Positions 35,410 to 43,408 of a stretch of DNA of 64,000 nucleotides are shown here, piece after piece. Both the position numbers and the translations under genes were made by a program. The DNA is from Clostridium sp. KNHs205 (GTDB lineage Bacteria; Bacillota; Clostridia; Lachnospirales; Lachnospiraceae). Each line of letters starts with the position of its first letter. Position 1 is the stretch's first letter. Under the pieces are notes generated by a model. The model was not told the origin of the DNA, did not search any database, and worked only from the letters and a program-made list of their open reading frames with translations. The DNA lies in the NCBI RefSeq assembly GCF_000702945.1, contig NZ_JNLE01000003.1:248001-312000 (forward strand), read 5' to 3'.

Positions 35410-36186
35410 TTAGGGTTTAACCAAAGCCTTTAATATTTCTTTTCTGTTCATTTCCTCAATTTGAAGGAAATGAACCGGCTCGTGAATGTGTTCCAGATAA
35501 TGAGCATCGGAATTATTGATAATCCGACAATTTTGCAGGTAAGGATTATTCCTTCTTAAATCTGCTAACGCTTCTTCCTCTTTGGAAAAAACTGCTGCTC
35601 CCACAGAGCATATACCGCTTGTACTTACAGCCTCTCTGCAGACAGCTTCTGCGCAGGTGAACCGGGAATCAGGCGGAATAAATCCAAGATTTGATAAGAG
35701 ACTATTGGAGCTCTTATCAATATGGGCCGGTATCATTATCCCATCATAGGTTTTCACAAGTTCATAAACCTCATCAAATCCGATATCTGCTGCATTGACT
35801 AGCAGATATTCTTCTTTTCCGGAGACTTCATCCCTGTCATTGATCAGTAATTGCCTTCCAAAGATTTCTTCTTTGTTACGAACCTTATAAAGCTTTTCAT
35901 ACACAAAGCTATCAAACTCCAAAGCTCCCTGCAGTTCCTCAAAAAGGCATAGAACATGCACTTCTTCTCTTGTACAGAGCTCCATTCCGGGAATAGCAAT
36001 GATTCCAAAACACTCCGCATGTTTTAGAAAAGGAGAACAGTTTCTGCTGCTGTTATGATCTGTCAGAGCTATGACATTCAGTTCTTTTATAGCTGCCATT
36101 CCAACTATATTTCCGGGTGTCATATCTTCATCGCCGCAGGGGGATAGGCAGGAATGAATATGCAGATCATATGAGACCTTATACAT
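35410..36186 (-). CDS. PHP-domain phosphoesterase
   Basis: A 258-residue protein. The PHP metal site is visible as D-L-H-I-H-S-C-L-S (residues 6-14), then A-L-T-D-H-N-S, P-G-M-E-L, P-A-H-I-D-K and N-S-D-A-H-Y. Such proteins hydrolyse phosphate esters (TrpH/YciV class). Related genes recur in clostridial hydrogenase clusters. It converges on the group B hydrogenase gene with one base between, and overlaps the DRTGG gene upstream by eight bases. Its substrate is unknown. Confidence 0.85.
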   Translation of the reverse strand: MYKVSYDLHIHSCLSPCGDEDMTPGNIVGMAAIKELNVIALTDHNSSRNCSPFLKHAECFGIIAIPGMELCTREEVHVLCLFEELQGALEFDSFVYEKLYKVRNKEEIFGRQLLINDRDEVSGKEEYLLVNAADIGFDEVYELVKTYDGIMIPAHIDKSSNSLLSNLGFIPPDSRFTCAEAVCREAVSTSGICSVGAAVFSKEEEALADLRRNNPYLQNCRIINNSDAHYLEHIHEPVHFLQIEEMNRKEILKALVKP

Positions 36187-36514
36187 GAATCAGTTCATGA
36201 ACCAGCAGAGACGTCTCAAATACAGGCTTATTAACTGCCAGAAGAGTTATTCCCTGTTCCTTTGCTTTTAGAGTTGTCTGTTCATCGGGCATTATCCCCT
36301 CTGCCAGAACAATACAGGCAACCTCTGTCAGAGACGCAACTGCCAGGGTATTTACATTGGCCATTACTGTAATCCAGACCGCCCCTGAAAAAGCTTTTCC
36401 CATAGCTACACTTAAGAGATCACAGCAATATACACCTTTAAGTTCTCTCTCAAGGTCATTGCCAGGATTAATTATTTGGAATATATCCTTATGAAGAATC
36501 TCTCCCACAGTCAT
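36179..36514 (-). CDS. DRTGG-domain protein
   Basis: A 111-residue protein with the alpha/beta DRTGG fold: M-T-V-G-E-I-L at the N-end, V-W-I-T-V-M-A-N-V-N-T-L-A-V-A-S in the middle, A-C-I-V-L-A-E-G and L-L-A-V-N-K-P-V-F. The domain is found as a sensor part beside CBS domains and Pta; alone it occurs in Fe-hydrogenase clusters. Ligand unknown. Homologous to the protein encoded at 39106. Confidence 0.78.
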   Translation of the reverse strand: MTVGEILHKDIFQIINPGNDLERELKGVYCCDLLSVAMGKAFSGAVWITVMANVNTLAVASLTEVACIVLAEGIMPDEQTTLKAKEQGITLLAVNKPVFETSLLVHELIHV

Positions 36515-36537
36515 GATGGTACCTGTTCCTTTCTTTT

Positions 36538-37044
36538 CTAATCAATAATGATCCCTGGATTATTTCTCTTCCAGTCTTCAATACACTTGCGGTCATAATT
36601 ATTTATATTCTCCGGCAGGTTATCTCTGCTAAAGAATCTGTGACCTAACGTTTCTTCTGTTTCCTGCAGGATTTCACCCTTGTATTCAGTGGTTTTAAAT
36701 ATAGTACTTGTCACCCAGCAGATATCCTGATTAGGATATACAATATACCTGTCATCGCCGGAATATATGCCGAAGAGCTCCAGGTTCTCTACTACGATTC
36801 CTACTTCTTCATATACCTCTCGCCTTGCAGTTTCAAGAAAAGTCTCTCCCAACTCCATACCACCGCCCGGTAATCCCCATTTACCATTATCACTTCTCTG
36901 CTGCAGCAAAATCTCACCTTGCTTGTTCTCGATGATAACACCGCAGGCGGGAACCATTAAAGGGCTATGTCCTATGCTTTTTCTCGTTTCACGGATATAA
37001 TTTTTTTTATAAGGTTTTACGATTTCTTCGACCTCTTTCTGCAT
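36538..37044 (-). CDS. Nudix hydrolase
   Basis: A 168-residue protein with a complete Nudix box G-G-G-M-E-L-G-E-T-F...R-R-E-V-Y-E-E-V-G (about residues 58-80), which binds Mg and cleaves nucleoside diphosphate links. The surrounding text (W-G-L-P-G-G-G) is normal. Its presence within the hydrogenase cluster may be chance; no partner is evident. Confidence 0.85.
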   Translation of the reverse strand: MQKEVEEIVKPYKKNYIRETRKSIGHSPLMVPACGVIIENKQGEILLQQRSDNGKWGLPGGGMELGETFLETARREVYEEVGIVVENLELFGIYSGDDRYIVYPNQDICWVTSTIFKTTEYKGEILQETEETLGHRFFSRDNLPENINNYDRKCIEDWKRNNPGIIID

Positions 37045-37320
37045 TTTTACACCACGCTTTCTCTTGAAATTACATCTGTAGGATGTATTTCATGTTTATC
37101 CATTATTAAGATCTGGTTATTTAGTAATTCCTTATAATCGTATAAGTATCATTTAGTGCCTCGAAAGCATATGTCTGCTCTTCGGTAAAGCTCCCCTGAC
37201 AACTATGCCTGCCTAATATTAATTCTGCTTTTAATTGTATATCTAATTGAAATATTAATTTTGGCGCTAAATTGGGAACACACCTCTGCACTACCTGATA
37301 CGAAACATTATCCTTCAGTA

Positions 37321-38604
37321 TTAGTTATCAAATTTACTGATTTCGCCGGACAGCCTGTGAATATACTGCTTTAAAATGTGAATACAGTCCTGCTCTCCGG
37401 CAGCACCTCTGACTACATCCTCTGCCAGCGCCTTACAGGTAGGTGCCCCGCAGGAACCACAGTCAAGACCGGGGAATTTCCCGCACAACTCTTCCACCTT
37501 AGCAAGCATTGAAATACTCTCCTGCAGGTCTTCACTTAATTTAAATACCGGTTCATAGGTAACCTCACGATTCCACTCCCAGTGCTTTACCTCCCTGCCG
37601 TCCAGATGATTACAGGCCACCGGCATATATTTTCGCAGCCGGATTAATTTTACCTTTGCCACGAAGGGGTTTTCAACGGTAAGCACTCCTCCCACGCAGC
37701 CTCCATTACAGGCATTTAGCTCTATAAATTCAAGGGAGGAAAATTTCTGGTCCTCCAGATCCTCCAGTACCCTTATAACATTCTCAATTCCGTCTGCTGC
37801 CAGGTAATTATCCGTAAGAAGTCCTCCGGCTTCTCCGCCTGTTCCTCCCCAGCTGATGCCGATTTTACCGGATATGGCAAGATTTTCTATTTCCTGCTTC
37901 TCCTCCACTTCTTTCATAAGGCTTATAAGTTTCGGATAAATATCCTTTATGGCAATCACTCCGTCTACTTCGCTCTCACTATATCCCAGAGGGTTCTTAA
38001 CTGCGCTTACCTTTGCAGGGCAGGGGCTGATAAAGATAATACCGATCTTCTCTGCCGGAAGCCCTGTTTCCTTTACAACTTTTTCCCTTGCCAGTGCTGC
38101 TGCCAGGTCTACCGGCGCCTTTATGGGCAGCAGATGTTCTATTAATCCCGGGAAACGTACCCGGATCAAACGCACCACAGAAGGACAGGCGGTGCTGATA
38201 AAGGGCATCTTCTGCTCCTGTTCCTCCAGGTACTTTCTGGATAATTCCGATACCAGCTCGGCAGCCCCGCTGACCTCATATACGTCATGAAAGCCAAATT
38301 TCTTAAGCGCCGTCAATACAATGTTAACATCCTCCAGATTATTGAACTGACCGTATAGTGCAGGTGCAGGTAAAGCCACGGTATACTCATAATCTTCTAA
38401 TATACTCAAGGGATCATATACTGCCAGCTTTGCATGATGAGGACAGATTCTTATACATTCCCCGCAGTCAATACAGAACTCCTTTGTTATAACAGCCTTT
38501 CCCTTTCGAACCCGGATAGCCTGAGTCGGACACCTTTTTATACAGTTAATGCACCCCTTGCACAAGTCCTCCTGCAGACGAACAGCAGTAAAAAATTTAT
38601 CCAT
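37321..38604 (-). CDS. [FeFe]-hydrogenase homologue with Ala in place of a conserved H-cluster Cys (sensory type)
   Basis: A 427-residue protein from ATG 38604 (MDKFF; starts up to 15 codons upstream are possible). Two [4Fe-4S] sites (C-K-G-C-I-N-C-I-K-R-C-P and C-I-D-C-G-E-C-I-R-I-C-P) precede the H-domain with L1 S-T-A-C-P-S, L2 S-P-C-P-A-K and L3 A-C-N-G-G-C-V-G-G. L1 has Ala where most have a first Cys, the change reported for sensory enzymes such as Thermotoga HydS. A C-terminal C-G-S-C-G-A-P-T-C Fe-S domain is present, with no PAS. The RsbW-like and DRTGG genes directly upstream support a signalling role. Confidence 0.82.
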   Translation of the reverse strand: MDKFFTAVRLQEDLCKGCINCIKRCPTQAIRVRKGKAVITKEFCIDCGECIRICPHHAKLAVYDPLSILEDYEYTVALPAPALYGQFNNLEDVNIVLTALKKFGFHDVYEVSGAAELVSELSRKYLEEQEQKMPFISTACPSVVRLIRVRFPGLIEHLLPIKAPVDLAAALAREKVVKETGLPAEKIGIIFISPCPAKVSAVKNPLGYSESEVDGVIAIKDIYPKLISLMKEVEEKQEIENLAISGKIGISWGGTGGEAGGLLTDNYLAADGIENVIRVLEDLEDQKFSSLEFIELNACNGGCVGGVLTVENPFVAKVKLIRLRKYMPVACNHLDGREVKHWEWNREVTYEPVFKLSEDLQESISMLAKVEELCGKFPGLDCGSCGAPTCKALAEDVVRGAAGEQDCIHILKQYIHRLSGEISKFDN

Positions 38605-38683
38605 ACGAACCCCCATATATACCCCCGGCTTGCCAGGGATACTGCTCAAACAGACAGTTTAAACTGAAACACCCCATTACCCA

Positions 38684-39109
38684 TTACTGTATCTTCACCG
38701 TCATTGTTACCGTAGTACCTATTCCGAGTTCTGTCTCAATATTCATCACGTCAGAATATTTCTTCATATTAGGCAGTCCCATACCGGCACCAAACCCCAG
38801 AGATCTTACCTTATCGGGAGCTGTGGAATAACCTGCCTGCATGGCAAGCTCGATATCCGGTATTCCTGGCCCCTTATCCTTTAACACCATATGTACTTCC
38901 TCCGGAGATATCGTCACCTGAATTACTCCGCCCTGTGCATGAATAACCATATTTATCTCCCCTTCATACATGGCTATAGCGACTTTCCTTATAATCTCAG
39001 GATTTACTCCCATCTGCTTTAATTTGGATTTTACATCACTGGAGGCTTCTCCCGCTCTTGTAAAATCCTCTGCTGATACCTGATAGTTAAGCTGTATATT
39101 CTGACTCAA
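38684..39109 (-). CDS. RsbW-like GHKL ATPase (Ser/Thr kinase or anti-sigma type)
   Basis: A 141-residue HATPase_c protein: the N box E-G-E-I-N-M-V-I-H (about 50-58), G1 box D-K-G-P-G-I-P-D (78-85) and G2 box G-F-G-A-G-M-G-L-P-N-M (105-115). Its size is that of RsbW/SpoIIAB. Stand-alone ATPases of this kind phosphorylate an antagonist protein, undone by a PP2C phosphatase like the one at 32689. The start overlaps the DRTGG gene stop by four bases (ATGA type), so they are coupled. Confidence 0.85.
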   Translation of the reverse strand: MSQNIQLNYQVSAEDFTRAGEASSDVKSKLKQMGVNPEIIRKVAIAMYEGEINMVIHAQGGVIQVTISPEEVHMVLKDKGPGIPDIELAMQAGYSTAPDKVRSLGFGAGMGLPNMKKYSDVMNIETELGIGTTVTMTVKIQ

Positions 39110-39456
39110 TGGGCAGCACCTCCCCTTAATCCTCTCTCATAAAGCATACCACAGGCGGGAAACATCTGCTTATCCGTAGCAAGGAGCACAATATGGCTTT
39201 CCTTTGCCAGCTCTGTCATCACCTCATCCGGTACCTTGCCCCGCACAAAGACGATACAGATAATATCCATCATCTCTGCAGTCCTTATAACCTGTGGATT
39301 ACAAAGGCCAGTAAGCAGCACGGACTGATCCTTTACAAAGGCCAGGACATCACTCATCATATCCGCTCCGCAGGCAGTATGGACCTCACGCTCCAGGTAA
39401 TCCTCTCCCCATACGAGCCTGGCACCAAGTATATCCATTACATCATGAATTGTCAT
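39106..39456 (-). CDS. DRTGG-domain protein
   Basis: A 116-residue protein, paralogue of the one at 36179: M-T-I-H-D-V-M-D-I-L at the N-end, S-V-L-L-T-G-L-C-N-P-Q in the middle, I-C-I-V-F-V-R-G and L-L-A-T-D-K-Q-M-F. First gene of the leftward operon (DRTGG, RsbW-like ATPase, hydrogenase homologue). Its promoter region carries the GTGAAAT palindrome at 39529-39549. Confidence 0.78.
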   Translation of the reverse strand: MTIHDVMDILGARLVWGEDYLEREVHTACGADMMSDVLAFVKDQSVLLTGLCNPQVIRTAEMMDIICIVFVRGKVPDEVMTELAKESHIVLLATDKQMFPACGMLYERGLRGGAAH

Positions 39457-39528
39457 AATATTACCACACCTTTCTCATAGCCTGTATCTTTAATCACAGT
39501 TACGAATTATCTGTGAAATAACAGTATT

Positions 39529-39549
39529 GTGAAATAAAAGACATTTCAC
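39529..39549. promoter_or_regulatory. Candidate operator palindrome
   Basis: GTGAAAT (39529-39535), seven bases, ATTTCAC (39543-39549): a perfect palindrome. Two more GTGAAA boxes lie nearby (39513-39518, 39575-39580). Placed about 75 bases upstream of the DRTGG start, it could bind a repressor or activator of the leftward operon. The protein is unknown; the spacing is not that of Rex. Confidence 0.45.
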
Positions 39550-39835
39550 TCTGCCTTAATTACATTTACTTGTGAAACTGCCTAAATAAAATGTTAAATT
39601 CAATAAACTTATTGTTCGTTAATTCTAACACTGCTTTATATATACATTCACAAAACTCTTTTATTTGCATGTACAATTTATACAATTTATCAATCTATTA
39701 ATTTACACACAGTATAACATTGACGGTGTTTTTTTTCAACTTCTATCATTTTTGCATTAATAGCTTAATATTCTCTGTTTTCCATTTGTTACAATTGTTA
39801 ATTTTAATATATCTGTGGATTTTTTATCAATAACA

Positions 39836-39883
39836 TGTTATACTGATGTTGTTTGTCGAATGGAAATTATGAAATATTTCGAC
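39836..39883 (+). promoter_or_regulatory. Promoter and leader hairpin of hydCB-A
   Basis: Extended -10 TGTTATACT (39836-39844). The leader then forms GTCGAA...TTTCGAC (39855-39883), a stem of six or seven pairs, about 25 bases before the AAGGAGG of hydC. Confidence 0.5.
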
Positions 39884-39924
39884 AGGTAACGTACAAACAG
39901 CCACAAAATCAAGGAGGTTAAAGA

Positions 39925-40419
39925 ATGAGTTCCCAGAAAAAAACAGTCCCGTTTGCCGGCTCAAAAGAGCAGGAAGCGGAGCTTCTCAAAGTCATTAATA
40001 AGTATAAAGATGACAAAGGTGCCCTAATGCCCATTCTGCAGGAAGCACAGAGTATTTACGGCTATCTTCCTATAGAAGTTCAGACCATTATATCAAACGA
40101 GATGGATATCCCGCTTGAAAAAATATATGGTGTAGCCACTTTCTATTCCCAGTTTTCTTTAAATCCCAAAGGAAAATACAAAATTTCCGTATGTTTAGGT
40201 ACTGCCTGTTATGTTAAGGGCTCCGGTGATATTTTCAACAAGTTAGCCGAGCTGCTTCATATAGAGGGTGGTGAATGTACACCTGACGGCAAATTCTCCT
40301 TAGATGCCTGTCGCTGTATCGGTGCCTGCGGTCTTGCTCCCGTACTTACAGTAAATGATGATGTATACGGCAGACTTTCGGTAGACGATGTTAAGGATAT
40401 ACTTACAAAATACGAGTAA
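39925..40419 (+). CDS. hydC: HydC, NuoE-like [2Fe-2S] subunit of the bifurcating hydrogenase
   Basis: A 164-residue NuoE homologue: helical N-domain (residues 10-80), then the [2Fe-2S] thioredoxin-like domain with V-C-L-G-T-A-C-Y-V-K-G and A-C-R-C-I-G-A-C-G-L-A-P. In the electron-bifurcating HydABC complex it carries electrons between the NADH/flavin subunit and the hydrogenase subunit. First gene of the rightward catalytic operon, after AAGGAGG. Full normal length. Confidence 0.9.
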   Translation: MSSQKKTVPFAGSKEQEAELLKVINKYKDDKGALMPILQEAQSIYGYLPIEVQTIISNEMDIPLEKIYGVATFYSQFSLNPKGKYKISVCLGTACYVKGSGDIFNKLAELLHIEGGECTPDGKFSLDACRCIGACGLAPVLTVNDDVYGRLSVDDVKDILTKYE

Positions 40420-40427
40420 TCCAATCC

Positions 40428-40985
40428 ATGATGACTGAGATCTCGTTAAACATATTAGATATTGCACAGAATTCGGTAAGTGCTCATGCCACTCTTATTG
40501 AAATAACCGTACAGATAGACCAATCCTTAAACCTTTTAAAGGTTGAGATAAAGGATAACGGCTGCGGTATGACAGAGGAAGCAGCAGCCAAAGCACAGGA
40601 TCCCTTCTATACCACAAGGACTACCAGAAAGGTAGGCCTGGGAATTCCCTTCTTTAAACAGGCGGCCTTAAGCTGCGAAGGAGATTTTCATTTGGAATCA
40701 GAACCTGGTAAAGGAACGAAAGTTTACGCTTCCTTTCAGCTAACCCACATTGACCGAATGCCGCTTGGCGATATGAACAGTACCCTGTACAGCCTGATTA
40801 CCTTCCATCCGGCTATAGACTTTGTCTATACCTACAGCGTGGACGATAAGAGCTTTGTACTGGATACCAGAGAAATGCGCTCCCTACTTCACAATGTTCC
40901 TCTAAATGACCCTGAGGTCACAGTATTCTTAAAGAATTTTCTTATGGAGAATCATGAAGAAGCAAATGAAGGTATTTACTTTTAG
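40428..40985 (+). CDS. GHKL ATPase within the hydABC operon
   Basis: A 185-residue HATPase_c protein: N box I-A-Q-N-S-V-S-A-H (about 11-19), G1 box D-N-G-C-G-M-T (44-50), F box D-P-F-Y-T-T-R, G2 box V-G-L-G-I-P-F-F. The C-terminal 70 residues are a short alpha/beta extension. It has no dimerisation/His-phosphotransfer domain, so it is not an ordinary histidine kinase. Genes of this type sit between nuoE- and nuoF-like genes in many clostridial and Thermotoga hydrogenase operons; the role is unproven, probably regulation or phosphorylation. An ATG one codon later is an equal start. Confidence 0.85.
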   Translation: MMTEISLNILDIAQNSVSAHATLIEITVQIDQSLNLLKVEIKDNGCGMTEEAAAKAQDPFYTTRTTRKVGLGIPFFKQAALSCEGDFHLESEPGKGTKVYASFQLTHIDRMPLGDMNSTLYSLITFHPAIDFVYTYSVDDKSFVLDTREMRSLLHNVPLNDPEVTVFLKNFLMENHEEANEGIYF

Positions 40986-41112
40986 CAGCATTTTAATACA
41001 TCCGTTTCGATATAGATATTAAAAGATATACGCATCCAAGTTTGATAAGTTTTTAACAAAGTCTCAAACATTGGATTGATACAGTTCTCATTATAAATAA
41101 GGAGGATATCTT

Positions 41113-41487
41113 ATGAAAACTCTTGAAGAGTTACAGGCTATCAGAGAAAAAATGCAGGGCCAGATCGGTCTGCGTTCCGAAACTGCCAGCCAGACCAGAG
41201 TAGTGGTAGGTATGGCGACCTGCGGTATTGCCAGTGGTGCACGACCCGTTCTCACTGCTCTTTCCGATGCCGTTCAGGAAAGAAACCTTACAGATATAGC
41301 TGTTGTACAGACCGGTTGTATAGGACTGTGCCAATATGAACCTATTGTAGAAGTATTTGCACCCGGTAAAGAAAAAGTAACCTATGTAAAGATGACACCG
41401 GAGAAAGCACTGGAGGTTCTTGAACAGCACCTTTTAGGCGGTAAAGTTGTTGACAAATACACCATCAGCTCTGAAGGGAGGATATAA
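41113..41487 (+). CDS. [2Fe-2S] ferredoxin-like subunit of the hydABC operon
   Basis: A 124-residue thioredoxin-fold ferredoxin: V-G-M-A-T-C-G-I-A-S-G-A and V-Q-T-G-C-I-G-L-C-Q-Y-E-P give the four Cys for one [2Fe-2S] cluster. It follows a 127-base gap after the ATPase gene and is preceded by AAGGAGG; three bases separate its stop from hydB. This extra small ferredoxin is common in clostridial hydABC operons. Confidence 0.85.
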   Translation: MKTLEELQAIREKMQGQIGLRSETASQTRVVVGMATCGIASGARPVLTALSDAVQERNLTDIAVVQTGCIGLCQYEPIVEVFAPGKEKVTYVKMTPEKALEVLEQHLLGGKVVDKYTISSEGRI

Positions 41488-41490
41488 GGC

Positions 41491-43278
41491 ATGTTTCGTT
41501 CACACGTATTAGTATGCGGCGGTACCGGATGTACTTCCTCCGGAAGTGTTAAGATAATCGAAACCCTGCAGTCTGAAATAGAGAAAAACGGTCTGGAGAA
41601 GGAAGTTTCCGTGGTTCAGACAGGCTGTCACGGACTTTGTGCCCTGGGACCCATTATGATAGTTTATCCCGATGCCTGTTTCTATTCCATGGTAAAAGAA
41701 GAGGATATTTCGGAAATCGTTACCGAGCATTTATTAAAGGGAAGACCCGTTACCCGTCTTTTATATACAGAAACTGTTACAGACGATGGCATTAAATCCT
41801 TAAATGAAACCGACTTCTATAAGAAGCAGCATCGTATCGCACTTCGTAACTGCGGTGTCATCAATCCTGAGAATATTGAAGAATACATCGGAAACGGCGG
41901 ATATTCTGCTCTTGGTAAGGTACTTACCGAGTATACTCCCGATGATGTTATACAAACCCTCTTAGACAGCGGTCTTCGCGGCAGAGGCGGCGGCGGTTTC
42001 CCTACGGGCTTAAAGTGGAAGCTTGCCAAAGGCAATGATGCTGACCAGAAATATGTCTGCTGTAATGCCGATGAAGGTGACCCGGGTGCCTTTATGGATC
42101 GTTCCGTTTTAGAAGGTGACCCCCACGTAGTATTTGAAGCCATGGCTATTGCAGGTTATGCCATCGGCGCAACACAGGGCTATATTTATGTACGTGCGGA
42201 ATATCCCATTGCTGTAGACCGTCTTGAGATTGCTCTTAAACAGGCAAGAGAATACGGAATGCTTGGTGAGGATATCTTTGGAACCGGCTTTAACTTTGAT
42301 ATTGGTTTAAGACTTGGTGCCGGTGCTTTCGTTTGCGGTGAAGAAACAGCTCTTATGACCTCCATCGAAGGCAACAGAGGTGAGCCTCGTCCCAGACCTC
42401 CTTTCCCTGCACAGAAAGGGTTATTTGGAAAACCCACTATCTTAAATAACGTAGAAACCTATGCAAATATACCTCCGATCATATTAAACGGACCCAAATG
42501 GTTTGCTGATATGGGTACTGAGAAATCCAAAGGAACCAAGGTATTCGCTCTTGGCGGTAAGATTAAGAACACCGGTCTTGTGGAGATTCCTATGGGTACA
42601 ACCTTAAGAGAAGTCGTGGAAGAAATCGGCGGCGGTATCCCCAATGGCAAGAAATTCAAGGCAGCTCAAACCGGCGGTCCTTCCGGCGGATGTATTCCTA
42701 TCGAACACTATGACATTCCCATTGATTATGATAACCTTATAAATATCGGTTCCATGATGGGCTCCGGCGGTCTTATCGTTATGGATGAAGACAATTGTAT
42801 GGTTGACATCGCCAAATTCTTCTTAGAGTTTACCGTTGAAGAATCCTGCGGAAAATGTACTCCCTGCCGTATCGGTACCAAACGCCTTTACGAGATATTG
42901 GAGAAAATCACAAAGGGCCAGGGAACCCTGGAAGACCTGGATACCCTGGAGGAACTCTGCTACCACATTAAGGATAATTCCCTTTGCGGTCTGGGCCAGA
43001 CAGCACCAAACCCTGTACTTTCCACCCTTAAATACTTCAAGGATGAATATATTTCTCATGTTGTGGATAAGAAATGTCCTTCCGGTGTATGTAAAGCACT
43101 TCTTTCCTATGTTATCGATGCTGATAAGTGCAAGGGCTGTACTTTATGTGCAAGAGTATGTCCTAACGGCGCCATTGAAGGCAAGGTAAAGGAAATTCAT
43201 TTAATCCACCAGAGCAAGTGTATCAAATGCGGCGCATGTATGGAAAAATGCCGTTTTGGTGCTATATCCAAACAGTAA
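41491..43278 (+). CDS. hydB: HydB, NuoF-like flavoprotein subunit of the bifurcating hydrogenase
   Basis: A 595-residue protein. Residues 1-110: thioredoxin-like [2Fe-2S] domain (C-G-G-T-G-C, T-G-C-H-G-L-C-A-L-G-P). 130-330: FMN and NAD(H) binding (G-R-G-G-G-G-F-P-T-G-L-K-W, F-V-C-G-E-E-T-A-L). 350-440: SLBB. Then [4Fe-4S] C-G-K-C-T-P-C-R-I-G-T with a later Cys, and a C-terminal pair of [4Fe-4S] sites (C-K-G-C-T-L-C-A-R-V-C-P, C-I-K-C-G-A-C-M-E-K-C). This is the NADH/ferredoxin bifurcating subunit. Confidence 0.93.
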   Translation: MFRSHVLVCGGTGCTSSGSVKIIETLQSEIEKNGLEKEVSVVQTGCHGLCALGPIMIVYPDACFYSMVKEEDISEIVTEHLLKGRPVTRLLYTETVTDDGIKSLNETDFYKKQHRIALRNCGVINPENIEEYIGNGGYSALGKVLTEYTPDDVIQTLLDSGLRGRGGGGFPTGLKWKLAKGNDADQKYVCCNADEGDPGAFMDRSVLEGDPHVVFEAMAIAGYAIGATQGYIYVRAEYPIAVDRLEIALKQAREYGMLGEDIFGTGFNFDIGLRLGAGAFVCGEETALMTSIEGNRGEPRPRPPFPAQKGLFGKPTILNNVETYANIPPIILNGPKWFADMGTEKSKGTKVFALGGKIKNTGLVEIPMGTTLREVVEEIGGGIPNGKKFKAAQTGGPSGGCIPIEHYDIPIDYDNLINIGSMMGSGGLIVMDEDNCMVDIAKFFLEFTVEESCGKCTPCRIGTKRLYEILEKITKGQGTLEDLDTLEELCYHIKDNSLCGLGQTAPNPVLSTLKYFKDEYISHVVDKKCPSGVCKALLSYVIDADKCKGCTLCARVCPNGAIEGKVKEIHLIHQSKCIKCGACMEKCRFGAISKQ

Positions 43279-43408
43279 ACCTGTTCATAAGATTATAGGA
43301 GGAGGTTTAGGTTGAAAGAAATGCATTTTCAACCACAAATTTGTGCCTGCGAAATCCTCGGCACAAATTCAGATGCACAAAATGCATGTGCAAGAATGGA
43401 GGAAAAAG

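Larger units (their letters stand above)
39457..39924. other. Divergent control region of the hydrogenase locus
   Basis: A 468-base noncoding region between the leftward sensory operon and the rightward hydABC operon. It holds the palindrome at 39529-39549, further GTGAAA boxes (39513, 39575), two direct TTGTTA half sites (39786-39799), and the hydC promoter and leader hairpin (39836-39883). Confidence 0.6.

Noticed and set aside
39786..39799. Rex operator upstream of hydC
   Set aside because: The two TTGTTA half sites are in direct, not inverted, order with the wrong spacing for the clostridial Rex consensus.
43279..43408. Additional 22 residues at the HydA N-end
   Set aside because: The upstream codons contain the GGAGG that serves the ATG at 43409 and have no homology to the [2Fe-2S] domain start.
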